NCBI RefSeq assembly: GCF_000225825.1
Contig: NZ_AGBX01000001.1
Span: 186,001-250,000 of the forward strand
Direction: 5' to 3'
Source of the DNA: Brachybacterium squillarum M-6-3
GTDB lineage: Bacteria > Actinomycetota > Actinomycetes > Actinomycetales > Dermabacteraceae
Length of the DNA: 64,000 bases
Positions 25,076-33,529 of this stretch are shown piece by piece. The notes below the pieces were generated by a model. That model was not told where the DNA came from, made no database searches, and saw only the letters and a program-made list of their open reading frames with translations. A program made the position numbers and the translations under genes. Numbering within the stretch: position 1 is the stretch's first letter; every line of letters starts with the position of its first letter.

Positions 25076-25193
25076 GGGGCGCCTCCTCGGGGCACGGGGG
25101 TCGGACCGGCTCATCGTAGGGCCGTGATCCGGGAGGTCCCCCGGCGCACCCCGGGTATCCCCGGACACCGCCCAGGACCTCCACATCTGCGTC

Positions 25194-25199
25194 TACTCT
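25194..25199 (+). promoter_or_regulatory. -10 box of the metallopeptidase gene, leaderless
   Basis: TACTCT, six bases before ATG 25206. Confidence 0.45.
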
Positions 25200-25205
25200 G
25201 CGGGC

Positions 25206-26102
25206 ATGACCTTCAACCCCGACGCCGAGATCCGTTCCGGCAACACCGGCCGCGCCGGCTCCCGCATGCCGGGCGGCCAGGGAATCGCGATCGGCGGGGG
25301 CGGCGGCTGCCTGCTGCTGGTCGTGATCGTGCTGTACACGCTGCTGGGCGGGAACCCGCTGACACTGCTGGAGGGGTCGACCGGATCGGGCGGCTCCACC
25401 TCCCAGGGACCGCTGAAGGCCTGCGAGGACGGGGCCGACGCCAACGCCCGCGACGACTGCCTGGTGCAGGCCACCATCGAGTCCGCCGACTCGCTGTGGT
25501 CGACCCTGGCACCGGAGGCCGGCATCGACTTCGCCGAGCCGCAGGCCCTGCTGTTCGAGGACTCGGTGCAGACCGGCTGCGGCGGCGCCACCTCCGCCGT
25601 CGGCCCCTTCTACTGCCCGGCGGACACCACCATCTACCTGGACACCGACTTCTTCGGCTCCCTGCAGGCGCAGTACGGCGCCGACGGCGGGCAGCTGGCC
25701 AAGATGTACGTGGTGGCGCACGAGTACGGCCATCACGTCCAGAACCTCGACGGCACCATGGAGCGGATCGACCGCTCCGGCACCGGCCCGCAGTCCGACG
25801 GGGTGCGGCTGGAGCTGCAGGCCGACTGCTACGCCGGCGTGTGGGCGCACCACGCCTCCCCCACCACCGACGAGGCGGGGGTGACGATGCTGGAGCCTCT
25901 CACCGAGGCGGACATCGACTCGGCGCTCTCGGCGGCCTCCGCGGTGGGCGACGACCACATCCAGGCGGAGGTCTCCGGCGGCGAGGTGCAGCCGGAGAGC
26001 TGGACCCACGGCTCCTCCGAGCAGCGTCGCGGCTGGTTCCTCACCGGCTACGAGCAGGGCACCGTCGCCTCTTGCGACACCTTCTCCGCCGCCGAGGTAT
26101 GA
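25206..26102 (+). CDS. neutral zinc metallopeptidase (YpfJ/KPN_02809 family)
   Basis: The 298-residue protein has a glycine-rich membrane anchor near residues 28-50 and an extracytoplasmic peptidase domain. HEYGHH near residue 172 is the zinc HExxH motif, followed by the family pattern ELQADCYAG, which supplies the third ligand region. FYCPADTTIYLDTDFF precedes it as in the family. Four conserved-looking cysteines suggest disulfides outside the membrane. No substrate is known. It is a monocistronic gene with a leaderless promoter. Confidence 0.85.
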   Translation: MTFNPDAEIRSGNTGRAGSRMPGGQGIAIGGGGGCLLLVVIVLYTLLGGNPLTLLEGSTGSGGSTSQGPLKACEDGADANARDDCLVQATIESADSLWSTLAPEAGIDFAEPQALLFEDSVQTGCGGATSAVGPFYCPADTTIYLDTDFFGSLQAQYGADGGQLAKMYVVAHEYGHHVQNLDGTMERIDRSGTGPQSDGVRLELQADCYAGVWAHHASPTTDEAGVTMLEPLTEADIDSALSAASAVGDDHIQAEVSGGEVQPESWTHGSSEQRRGWFLTGYEQGTVASCDTFSAAEV

Positions 26103-26124
26103 GCCCCCGCGCGGCGGGCGGCGC

Positions 26125-26718
26125 TCAGATCTCCAGCTCGTCGATGTCGTAGGCGGACAGGTAGCGGTACCCGGCCTCCTCGACGGCGCGACGGGAGGCC
26201 TCGGCGCGGTGGACGATCACGGCGACCGCGGCGATGTCGGCCCCGGCCTCGGTCAGGGCCTCGCAGGCGGTGAGGACGCTGCCGCCGGTGGTGGAGGTGT
26301 CCTCGACGGCGAGCACGCGGCGCCCGGCGACGTCCGGCCCCTCGATGCGGCGCTGCAGGCCGTGGGCCTTGTTGGCCTTGCGCACCACGAAGGCGTCCAG
26401 CGGGTCCGCGCCCTCGGCGGCGGAGGCGTGCAGGATCGCGGTGGCGACCGGGTCGGCGCCCAGGGTGAGCCCGCCGACGGCCTCGATGCCGGGCACCAGG
26501 CCCTCGGAGCGCAGCAGGTCCCGCATCACGCGCCCCACCAGCGGGGCGGCCTCGTGGTGCAGGGTGATGCGGCGCAGGTCCACGTAGTGGTCGGCCTCGA
26601 CCCCGGAGGAGAGGGTGACACGGCCGCGCACCACGGCGAGGTCGCGGATCAGCTCGCGCAACCGCTCGCGGTCGGCGGCGGCCTCGGGACGGGGTGCGGG
26701 GAGGGTCTGCTCGCTCAT
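26125..26718 (-). CDS. pyrE: orotate phosphoribosyltransferase
   Basis: The 197-residue enzyme joins orotate to PRPP, forming OMP in pyrimidine synthesis. VLAVEDTSTTGGSVLTA is the PRPP-binding loop. FVVRKANKAHG holds the catalytic lysines, and GGLTLGADPVATAI precedes it. The ATG at 26718 follows the same TACCCT-gggggc context as the aminotransferase gene, so a leaderless mRNA is likely. It is separate from other pyr genes. Confidence 0.95.
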   Translation of the reverse strand: MSEQTLPAPRPEAAADRERLRELIRDLAVVRGRVTLSSGVEADHYVDLRRITLHHEAAPLVGRVMRDLLRSEGLVPGIEAVGGLTLGADPVATAILHASAAEGADPLDAFVVRKANKAHGLQRRIEGPDVAGRRVLAVEDTSTTGGSVLTACEALTEAGADIAAVAVIVHRAEASRRAVEEAGYRYLSAYDIDELEI

Positions 26719-26724
26719 GCCCCC

Positions 26725-26730
26725 AGGGTA
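26725..26730 (-). promoter_or_regulatory. -10 box of pyrE, leaderless
   Basis: Minus-strand TACCCT, six bases before ATG 26718. Confidence 0.5.
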
Positions 26731-26743
26731 GAGGCCCGGACGC

Positions 26744-27592
26744 TCACTCCTCGTCCTCGCGCTGCCAGGGGGCGCGCAGTGTCTTGCGGGAGGCACGACG
26801 GCGGGCCTTCAGCACGGCCCGCTGCCGCATCCGGTGGTACCAGTTCGGGGAGGTCAGCGCCCGCACCACGGGGCGCGGGGCGATCCGGGAGACCTCCCCG
26901 GCGGTGCGGTACTTGACCGAAGGGATGGACAGCACGGTGCCCTTGGCGGCGTCCTTGAGGGCCTGCTCCACCACGTAGGGCGCCTTCAGCCAGGTGACCC
27001 GCGGCAGGCCCTCCATGTTCATCGCCGCCCGCTCGTGGAACTCGGTCTGCACGAAGCCGGGCAGCAGCGCGGTGGCGGTGACGCCGGTGCCCTGCAGCTC
27101 CATCGCCAGGGACTCGGTGAACACGGTGACCCAGCTCTTGGAGGCGGCGTAGGGGCCGGCGGTGGTGTAGCCGGCAAGGGAGGAGACGTTGATGATGGCG
27201 CCGCGGCGGCGCTGCACCATCGAGCAGGAAGCCGCGTGGCTGAGCACCAGCACCGCCCGCATCAGGGTGTCGAGCTGCTTCTCGTGGTCGGCGATCCCCA
27301 CCTCGAGGAAGCCGCCGCGCAGCCCGTAGCCGGCGTTGTTCACCAGCAGGTCCACAGGGGCGACGGGATCGGTGAGGCGGGTGGCGACCTTGTCCAGCCG
27401 TGTCCGGTCGGAGAGATCGGCGGGCAGCACCTCGATCTCGACCTCGTGGACGTCGCGGATCTGCTCGGCGACGGTCTGCAGGCGCTCCTCGTCGCGGGAG
27501 ACCAGCACCAGGTCGTGCCCGGTGCCGGCGAGCTGCCAGGCGAACTCCAGGCCGAGCCCCGTGGTGGATCCGGTGACGAGTGCGCGAGCCAT
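26744..27592 (-). CDS. short-chain dehydrogenase/reductase (SDR), YqjQ-like
   Basis: The 282-residue SDR has TGSTTGLG near residues 7-14, NNAGYG, the catalytic serine in NVSSLAGYTTAGP and YAASKSW. A basic C-terminal extension of about 40 residues (RQRAVLKARRRASRKTLR) may bind membrane or nucleic acid. The substrate is unknown; relatives act on lipids or steroids. Start ATG 27592 has minus-strand TACACT six bases upstream. Confidence 0.85.
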   Translation of the reverse strand: MARALVTGSTTGLGLEFAWQLAGTGHDLVLVSRDEERLQTVAEQIRDVHEVEIEVLPADLSDRTRLDKVATRLTDPVAPVDLLVNNAGYGLRGGFLEVGIADHEKQLDTLMRAVLVLSHAASCSMVQRRRGAIINVSSLAGYTTAGPYAASKSWVTVFTESLAMELQGTGVTATALLPGFVQTEFHERAAMNMEGLPRVTWLKAPYVVEQALKDAAKGTVLSIPSVKYRTAGEVSRIAPRPVVRALTSPNWYHRMRQRAVLKARRRASRKTLRAPWQREDEE

Positions 27593-27598
27593 GGGCCG

Positions 27599-27604
27599 AG
27601 TGTA
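27599..27604 (-). promoter_or_regulatory. -10 box of the SDR gene, leaderless
   Basis: Minus-strand TACACT, six bases before ATG 27592. Confidence 0.5.
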
Positions 27605-27660
27605 GGACTCCTCGCGCGGGGCGATGGGCGGTCCCTGGATCTCGTGTCGGGGCCGGCCCG

Positions 27661-27666
27661 TAGGAT
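27661..27666 (+). promoter_or_regulatory. -10 box of the exonuclease III gene, leaderless
   Basis: TAGGAT, six bases before ATG 27673. It is divergent from the SDR promoter. Confidence 0.5.
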
Positions 27667-27672
27667 CGGCGC

Positions 27673-28470
27673 ATGCGCATCGCGACCTGGAACATCAACT
27701 CCCTGCGGGCCCGGACGGAGCGCGTGGTGGCCTTCCTCGAACGCCACCAGGTGGACGTCCTCGCCCTCCAGGAGATCAAGGCCAAGCCCGCCCAGCTCGA
27801 CCTGGCGCCGCTCGAGGCGGCGGGGTACGAGGTCGCCGCCCACGGCCTGAACCAGTGGAACGGGGTCGCACTGATCTCCCGGGTGGGCCTGGACGAAGTG
27901 CAGCGCGAACTGCCGGGCGTGCCCACCTGGCCGGAGGAGGACGGCGTGGTGGAGGCGCGGGCGCTCAGCGGCGTGGTCGGCGAGGGCCTGCGGATCTGGT
28001 CGCTGTACGTGCCCAACGGACGCGAGCTCGACCATCCGCACTACGGCTACAAGCTGCGCTGGCTCGAGGCGCTGCGCGCCGAGGGCGAGCGCGAGCTGGC
28101 CGCCGACGAGGACGCCCTGGCGGTGTTCGTGGGCGATTTCAACGTGGCCCCGCAGGACGAGGACGTGTGGGACATGGCGGCCTTCGAGGGGAAGACCCAT
28201 GTCACCGGTCCCGAGCGGGCGGCCTTCCGCGCCGTGGTCGAGGAAGGCTTCGCCGACGTGGTGCGCCCCGAGCATCCCGGCCCCGGCGTGTACACCTACT
28301 GGGACTACCAGGCACTGCGCTTCCCGAAGAAGGAGGGCATGCGGATCGACTTCGTGCTCGGCTCCCCCGCCGTGCAGGGCGCCGTGACGGGGTCCTTCAT
28401 CGACCGTGAGGAGCGCAAGGGCAAGGGCGCCTCGGACCACGCGCCGGTGGTGGTGGACCTCGACCTCTGA
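27673..28470 (+). CDS. xth: exodeoxyribonuclease III (AP endonuclease)
   Basis: The 265-residue ExoIII/EEP nuclease repairs abasic sites. It opens MRIATWNINSLRAR and has the metal-binding glutamate in LQEIKAKP (E34). The pattern continues with VPNGRELDHPHYGYKLRW, GDFNVAPQDEDVWD and the C-terminal GASDHAPVVVDLDL histidine. Length matches the family. It is a single-gene unit followed by a spaced hairpin. Confidence 0.95.
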   Translation: MRIATWNINSLRARTERVVAFLERHQVDVLALQEIKAKPAQLDLAPLEAAGYEVAAHGLNQWNGVALISRVGLDEVQRELPGVPTWPEEDGVVEARALSGVVGEGLRIWSLYVPNGRELDHPHYGYKLRWLEALRAEGERELAADEDALAVFVGDFNVAPQDEDVWDMAAFEGKTHVTGPERAAFRAVVEEGFADVVRPEHPGPGVYTYWDYQALRFPKKEGMRIDFVLGSPAVQGAVTGSFIDREERKGKGASDHAPVVVDLDL

Positions 28471-28861
28471 GGTCGCGGGGCCGTCGGAGGTCGCGGCGAA
28501 ACCGGAGATCGCGCGGCGGACCGGAGCAGAACGGACTCGAGCAGGGCAGACAGAAAGAGCGGCGGCACGGGGTCCGTGTCGCCGCTCCTGACGAGCCTCT
28601 GCATCGGGATCAGGCGTGTTCCTCGTGATGGCTTCCGTGGCGCTGTCGACGCCTGGAAGCCGGTCCGTTGCGGGGACCAGTCGCACGTGGGTTCCGATGC
28701 CGGTATTCGTCGTTGTGCAGATCACACTACGCCCGCCGGTGGGGTCGCGCAAGGGGTCGACGCGAGTGGTCCGCCATGTCCGTTCCTCCCCATCCGGGTG
28801 TCGTCCACCGCGGACCCTGAGACACTCGTCCGGGTGCCGGATCCCCGCCACGATGGCTGGC
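28471..28861. other. 391-base intergenic region before the Tad locus
   Basis: Apart from the hairpin at 28558-28586 I see no supported gene here. Open frames exist on both strands but lack ribosome sites or protein-like composition. It probably holds the Tad-locus promoter; no convincing -35/-10 pair was identified. Confidence 0.5.
28558..28586 (+). terminator. hairpin downstream of xth
   Basis: 13-bp stem with one G-T wobble (28558-28570 with 28574-28586), 3-base loop, 88 bases after the xth stop. Confidence 0.5.
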
Positions 28862-29968
28862 ATGACCAGCAGATCCGCTCCTGACTCCCCCGGCCCGCGG
28901 GGCTGGGTGAGCCGTCCGCGCGACGCCGCACCGGCCGCCGTGCCGCCGCGGGATCCCGCGAGCTTCCCCCGGGCCGGCGAGGCCGACGTCCCCCGGATCC
29001 GCTGGCACGGCGGGGACGGTGAGCTGGCCGCCCTGCTGGCCGATCATGCGACGGCCGCGGGCCTGCGGGTGACCACCGGGGGCGGTGAGGTGGTCGCCGA
29101 GCTGGCCGAGGCCGCGGGGCTGACGGAGCTGCACCTGCCCGAGGGTTCGGCACCGCTGGTGGTGCTGGCCCCGGACGGGCCCGTGCCCGATCGGAGCTGG
29201 GATGCGGCGCTGCGGCTGGGTGCCCTGGCCCTGCTGCGGCTGCCGTCGGAGTCCGAGGTCCTGCTGGGTCTGCTGGCCGACCTGGCCCGGCCCCGCGACC
29301 GGGCCCTCGTCATCGGGGTGGCCGGCGGCTGCGGCGGGGCCGGGGCCTCGAGCCTCGCCGCCCGGCTGACGGCCGCCGCCCGCGCGCAGGGACCGGTGAC
29401 CCTGGTGGATGCCGACCCGCTCGGTGGGGGCCTGGACGTGCTGGTGGAGGAGCCGTGGCACGGGGGCCTCGGCTGGGACGAGGCCGCCGCCCTGGGCGCC
29501 GAGGATGCAGAGGCCCTCGGGCGCGGTCTGCTCCGGGTGGACGAGGTGGCGCTCCTGGTCGCCGGCCGAGGCGCGGGCGCCGACGCCGAACGTCTGGCCC
29601 GGGTCCTGCCCGCCCTGGCCGCCCGGGGCGGCACGGTGGTGGTGGATCTGGCCGTGGAGCTGGTGCCGGCGGCCCGGCCCGAGCTGGACCGGCTGCTGCT
29701 GGTCGTGCCCGGCACCGACCACGCCGTGGCGGCGGCCCGACGCCGCCTGGGGGCGTGGCGCCTGCCCGCCGGGCTGGCCGAGGTGGTGGTGCGCCGCGGC
29801 GGACCGCTCGCCCCGCGGGAGGTCGCGGAGGATCTCGCCCTGTCACTGGCCGGGGCGTTCCGCGACTCCGCCCCCGGGGTGGTACCGCTGCTGGACGTGC
29901 AGCGCGGTGGGGCGGACCGCTGCTGCCGGGCGCTGCTGCGCGAGGCGCGGGGCGGTGACCGACCGTGA
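28862..29968 (+). CDS. TadZ/CpaE-like (Ssd-like) pilus-locus ATPase homologue
   Basis: The 368-residue protein has a degenerate receiver-like N-terminal half and a C-terminal MinD/ParA-type fold. The deviant P-loop region reads GVAGGCGGAGASSLAARL and is followed by LVDADPLGGGLDVLV. Such proteins (CpaE/TadZ; Ssd Rv3660c in mycobacteria) localise the Tad secretion machine. The classic lysine pair of MinD is absent, so ATP hydrolysis is doubtful. ATG 28853 and 28862 are both possible starts. It overlaps the CpaF gene by GTGA. Confidence 0.8.
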   Translation: MTSRSAPDSPGPRGWVSRPRDAAPAAVPPRDPASFPRAGEADVPRIRWHGGDGELAALLADHATAAGLRVTTGGGEVVAELAEAAGLTELHLPEGSAPLVVLAPDGPVPDRSWDAALRLGALALLRLPSESEVLLGLLADLARPRDRALVIGVAGGCGGAGASSLAARLTAAARAQGPVTLVDADPLGGGLDVLVEEPWHGGLGWDEAAALGAEDAEALGRGLLRVDEVALLVAGRGAGADAERLARVLPALAARGGTVVVDLAVELVPAARPELDRLLLVVPGTDHAVAAARRRLGAWRLPAGLAEVVVRRGGPLAPREVAEDLALSLAGAFRDSAPGVVPLLDVQRGGADRCCRALLREARGGDRP

Positions 29969-31248
29969 ACGGGGCACCGGAGGAGGCATCGCTGCTGGAG
30001 CGGGTGCGCGCGGACCTGGTGCGACATCCGGGGGCGGTGGACGTGGCGCGCGTGTCCCGGCTGCTGCGGGAGGCCGGGCAGGTGGTCGGGGCGGGCGCGA
30101 TGCTGGACCTCACCGCCCGGCTGCGGGATCACGTGGAGGGCCTCGGTCCGCTGCAACCGCTGGTCGCCGAGGGCGTCACCGATCTGCTGGTCAACGGCGA
30201 CGGCACGGTCTGGGTGGAGGACTCCACCGGGCTGCGTCGCGACGCGCTGCGCCTGCGCCCGCAGGAGGCCCGCGAGCTGGCCGTGCGTCTGGCGACGGCC
30301 GGGGGTCGGCGCCTGGACGACGCGGTGCCCTGGGCCGATGCGCACCTGCCCTCGGGCATCCGCCTGCACGCGGTGCTGCCGCCGCTGTCCCCCGCCGGCA
30401 CCGTGATCTCCCTGCGCCTTCCGGGTGGCCAGCGACTGGACCTGGATGCGCTGCAGCGTCGCGGCGCCTTCCCGGGGGCGGCGCGCCAGGTGCTGGACGC
30501 CCTGGTGGCGACCCGTGTGCCCTTCCTCGTGACCGGCGGCACCGGGACCGGGAAGTCCACCCTGCTGGCGGCGCTGCTGGCCACGGTGCCGCACCGGGAG
30601 CGGATCGTGGTGGTCGAGGACGTGCTCGAGCTGGAGGTCGACCATCCGCACGTGGTCCACCTGCAGTCCCGGCACGCCAACAGCGAGGGCGCGGGCGGGG
30701 TGGACCTCACCGTGCTGGTGCGCCAGAGCCTGCGGATGCGACCGGACCGGATCGTGCTCGGCGAGTGCCGCGGCGGCGAGATCCGGGAGCTGCTGCAGGC
30801 GCTGAACACGGGCCACGAGGGCGGCTGCGGCACGGTGCACGCGAACCGGGCACGGGACGTGCCGGCCCGGCTGGAGGCCCTCGGCGCGCTCGGCGGGCTG
30901 GATCGTGCGGCCCTGGCCGCGCAGGCGGCGAGCGCCCTGGCGGTGGTGCTGCACCTGGACCGGGAGGGCGGCGTGCGACGCCTGCGGGAGGTGGCGCTGC
31001 TGGAGCGCGACCCGCAGGGACTGCTGGCGGCCCGCACCGCCCTGGACCTCGGGGCGGACGGCCAGCGGCCCGGCCCGGCCTGGGAGGAGCTGCGCGGGCG
31101 GCTCGGTGTGCCGCTGACGGAGGCGCCGGGACCCGCGACGGCCGCGGATGCGCGCACGGCGTCCGTCGCCGCCCCCGCGGATGATGCCTCTGCGCAGGTT
31201 CCTGTCGGGGTCGCGGTGCCCGCCCGCCACGGGAGGCGGGCGGCATGA
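29965..31248 (+). CDS. tadA: TadA/CpaF secretion ATPase
   Basis: The 427-residue type II/IV secretion ATPase drives Flp pilus assembly. An N-terminal helical domain leads to VTDLLVNGDGTVWVE. Walker A is GGTGTGKST, then VEDVLELEVDHPHVVHLQ (Asp box), and Walker B/His-box segments RMRPDRIVLGECRGGE and GHEGGCGTVHAN. About 40 C-terminal residues are Ala-rich and disordered. GTG 29965 overlaps the previous stop; the stop overlaps the next ATG. Confidence 0.93.
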   Translation: MNGAPEEASLLERVRADLVRHPGAVDVARVSRLLREAGQVVGAGAMLDLTARLRDHVEGLGPLQPLVAEGVTDLLVNGDGTVWVEDSTGLRRDALRLRPQEARELAVRLATAGGRRLDDAVPWADAHLPSGIRLHAVLPPLSPAGTVISLRLPGGQRLDLDALQRRGAFPGAARQVLDALVATRVPFLVTGGTGTGKSTLLAALLATVPHRERIVVVEDVLELEVDHPHVVHLQSRHANSEGAGGVDLTVLVRQSLRMRPDRIVLGECRGGEIRELLQALNTGHEGGCGTVHANRARDVPARLEALGALGGLDRAALAAQAASALAVVLHLDREGGVRRLREVALLERDPQGLLAARTALDLGADGQRPGPAWEELRGRLGVPLTEAPGPATAADARTASVAAPADDASAQVPVGVAVPARHGRRAA

Positions 31249-32330
31249 GCGCGGTGCTGATCCTGCTGGCCGTGGCCGGGGTGCTGCTCTGGGTGCTCGC
31301 CCCACCGGCCCCCGCTCCTGCGCCGTCCTCGCCGAACCCCGTCCGCCGCGCCTCCCCGGCGGGGACGCTGGACGTGGCGCGGCTGGTGGAGCGGCTCGCG
31401 ACGGTGCTCGGCACCGGGGCGGGACTGCGACGGGCGTGGGCGGCCGTGGCGCGTTCCCTGCCCGAGGGGGAGCTCGCCGAGCTGGCCCGCGGCGCCGCCG
31501 GGGGCAGCGGTGCCCGCCGTGCCGCCCCGCCGCGACTGCGGGACACCCCGATGATCTGCTCCCTCGATGCCGCCCTGGTGGTCTGCGACCGCACCGGGGC
31601 GCCCACCGCGACGGTGCTGACCTCGCTCGCCGCGGCCCTGCGCGACCTGCACGCGGCCGCCGGGGCGCGGCGCACGGCCTTCGCCGGGCCGCGGTCGACG
31701 GCTCGCATCCTGCTGGTGCTGCCGCTCGTGGGTCTCGGCCTCGGCGCCCTGCTCGGGGGCGACCCGCTCGGCGTGCTGCTGGGCACCGCCCCGGGTCGCC
31801 TGCTGGGCCTGCTGGGCGTCGCCCTCACGGTGGCCGGATGGGTGTGGATGCGCCGACTGCTGCGCCGGGCCGATCCGCCGCGGACGGCCCGCGTGGATCC
31901 CTCGGTGCTGCTGGATCTGGTGGCGGGCGCGCTGGCCTCCGGCCTGCCCCTGGCGGCGGCCTGCTCCGCGGTGGCCGCGGCCCTGGATCCCGGCCCCGAC
32001 CGGACCGCCCTGGACCGCCTGGCACGTGCCCTGCGCGCCGGGGTGCCGGCCCCGCAGGCCGCCGATCCCCTGCCTGCGGACCTGCGGGGGCTCGGCGAGT
32101 CCGCCGCTCTCGCCGAGGAGTCCGGGGCGGACCTCGCCGGGGTGCTGCGCTCGGCCGCGCGGGACCTGCGCCGCGACCGCGCCCGCCAGGCCGAGGAGGC
32201 CGCCGCCCGGCTCGGGGTGTCCCTGGTGCTCCCGACGGGTATCACCCTGCTGCCGGCCTTCGTCGTGCTCGGCATCGTCCCCACCGTCGCCTCCCTGCTC
32301 GGCGGCACGATCGCCCTGGTCGGTGCCTGA
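31245..32330 (+). CDS. TadB/TadC-type platform protein (single, possibly merged)
   Basis: The 361-residue membrane protein carries a T2SSF-like domain. An N-terminal signal-anchor helix is followed by a cytoplasmic domain with RLVERLATVLGTGAGLRRAW and then two helices. A second similar block, LLDLVAGALASGLPLAAACSA, leads to a final helix pair. The two blocks resemble TadB and TadC cores, which are normally separate genes of about 300 residues. No other platform gene is seen. It is coupled to tadA by ATGA. Confidence 0.75.
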   Translation: MSAVLILLAVAGVLLWVLAPPAPAPAPSSPNPVRRASPAGTLDVARLVERLATVLGTGAGLRRAWAAVARSLPEGELAELARGAAGGSGARRAAPPRLRDTPMICSLDAALVVCDRTGAPTATVLTSLAAALRDLHAAAGARRTAFAGPRSTARILLVLPLVGLGLGALLGGDPLGVLLGTAPGRLLGLLGVALTVAGWVWMRRLLRRADPPRTARVDPSVLLDLVAGALASGLPLAAACSAVAAALDPGPDRTALDRLARALRAGVPAPQAADPLPADLRGLGESAALAEESGADLAGVLRSAARDLRRDRARQAEEAAARLGVSLVLPTGITLLPAFVVLGIVPTVASLLGGTIALVGA

Positions 32331-32518
32331 TGCGTGCCTCCGCTGTGCGCCCCGTCCTCGCGGAAGCCGCCACCCCGACGTCCTCCCTGACATCCCCGTC
32401 CTCCCCCGGACCCGCGACCACCGGGAGATCCCCGGTGGGCGGGCCGAGACCGGCCCGCCCCGGGCGGACCTGCCGCCCATCCCGGGCGGCAGCGCCGCCC
32501 CCGAGAAAGGAGGACCCC
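32331..32518 (+). promoter_or_regulatory. structured spacer before the pilin-like gene
   Basis: The 188-base gap contains a perfect 10-bp hairpin (32437-32446 with 32451-32460) and more GC-rich complementarity. It could set a processing or pausing point that raises pilin mRNA. An ATG at 32332 is in frame with the pilin, but the strong AAAGGAGG just before 32519 decides the later start. Confidence 0.45.
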
Positions 32519-32719
32519 ATGTCCCTCACCCTCACCCGCCTGCGCACCCGTCTCGCCGCCGCCCTGCGCGACGAGACCGGTGCCTCCACCGCGGAGTACG
32601 CCATCACCGTGCTCGCCGCCTGCGGCTTCGCCGCGGTGCTGGTGGCGCTGCTGGCCTCCGGGGAGGTCCGCGAGCTGCTGATGGGCATCATCACCTCGGC
32701 CCTGTCGAAGGGGTCGTGA
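32519..32719 (+). CDS. DUF4244 Flp pilin-like protein
   Basis: The 66-residue protein has a basic head (RLRTRLAAALRDETG) and then ASTAEYAITVLAACGFAAVL. The T-A-E-Y-A motif and the following hydrophobic helix match DUF4244, the actinobacterial Flp/pilin-like small protein. In Flp pilins the prepilin peptidase cuts before a Glu five residues ahead of the helix. The ribosome site AAAGGAGG is the best in this locus, fitting high expression. The stop overlaps the TadE start (GTGA). Confidence 0.85.
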   Translation: MSLTLTRLRTRLAAALRDETGASTAEYAITVLAACGFAAVLVALLASGEVRELLMGIITSALSKGS

Positions 32720-33132
32720 CCGCCCGGCGTCCCCGCTCCTCCCGGCTGTGGGAGGAGCGGGGCTCCGCCACCGCGGAGACGGCGATCGTGCTGCCCGTGG
32801 TGGTGACGATGGTGCTGGTGGTGCTGCTGGCCGGCGGCGCGATCGGGGCCCAGGTGCGGCTGGAGAGCGCCGCCCGCGGGGCCGCCCGGGAGCTGGCCCG
32901 CGGGGAGGACGAGTCCGCCGCCGCGGCGGTGGCCGAGCGCCTCGGCGGGTCCGGCACCACCATCACGGTGAGGGTCCAGGGCGAGTGGGTGCGGGTCGAG
33001 GCCCACCGCAGCCTGCGCCTGGCCTCCCCCGCCGTCGGCTCCGCCACCGTGGGCCTGCTCGCCGACGCCGAGGCGCGGCGGGAGCCGCAGCTGCTCGACG
33101 CCCGGGCCGGACCGACGGGAGGTGCGCCGTGA
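32716..33132 (+). CDS. TadE-like minor pilin
   Basis: The 138-residue protein begins with a basic stretch and ERGSATAETAIVLPVVVTMV, the TadE signature (G-x-A-x-x-E-x-A...P). A single N-terminal helix is followed by an extracytoplasmic domain of about 90 residues rich in Ala, Arg and Glu. TadE-type proteins are pseudopilins that modify the Flp pilus. The start GTG 32716 overlaps the pilin stop. Confidence 0.85.
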   Translation: MTARRPRSSRLWEERGSATAETAIVLPVVVTMVLVVLLAGGAIGAQVRLESAARGAARELARGEDESAAAAVAERLGGSGTTITVRVQGEWVRVEAHRSLRLASPAVGSATVGLLADAEARREPQLLDARAGPTGGAP

Positions 33133-33473
33133 GCACCGGCGCCGCCGGGGTGCTGGCCTGGACCGGGGCGATGATCACCGCCCTGGCCGGGCTCGGCCTG
33201 CTGGGCACCGGGCTGCTCGCCGAGTCCCGCGCGGAGACCGCCGCGGACCTCTCCTCCCTCGCCGCCGCCGACGCGCTGGCCACCGGCTCCGCCGACCCCT
33301 GCGCCGTCGCCCGGGAGGCCGCGGCCCGCAACGACGCCGTGCTGCACGCCTGCGAACGCCGGGAGTGGGACGTGCTGGTGCGCATCGAGGTCGATGCCGG
33401 CGTGCTCGGCACCGCCACCGCGCGCTCCCGCGCCGGCCCCGGTCCCGAGCAGCGGCCCGGGTCGGAGCCGTGA
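33129..33473 (+). CDS. TadG-like/Rv3654c-like helicase-neighbour secretory protein
   Basis: This 114-residue protein has an N-terminal helix GVLAWTGAMITALAGLGLLG and then ESRAETAADLSSLAAADALA, which matches the RAxxAADxAALAAA pattern of Tad-type secreted proteins. Two cysteines near residues 58 and 77 may form a disulfide. Its GTG overlaps the TadE stop and it ends the locus. A prepilin peptidase is not seen in this cluster. Confidence 0.75.
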   Translation: MSTGAAGVLAWTGAMITALAGLGLLGTGLLAESRAETAADLSSLAAADALATGSADPCAVAREAAARNDAVLHACERREWDVLVRIEVDAGVLGTATARSRAGPGPEQRPGSEP

Positions 33474-33529
33474 CGGTGGGCGACGGGCACGGTCGCCGAG
33501 CCCGGCTTCCGCGGGGTGAGTCCTCCCGG

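Noticed and set aside
28715-28730. Crp-like TGTG...CACA site before the Tad locus
   Set aside because: The half-site spacing is 5 instead of 6-8 bases, so it does not fit the dimer consensus.
32332-32518. Upstream in-frame start adding about 60 residues to the DUF4244 protein
   Set aside because: The extra part is Pro/Arg/Ser-rich and not protein-like, and AAAGGAGG stands right before ATG 32519.
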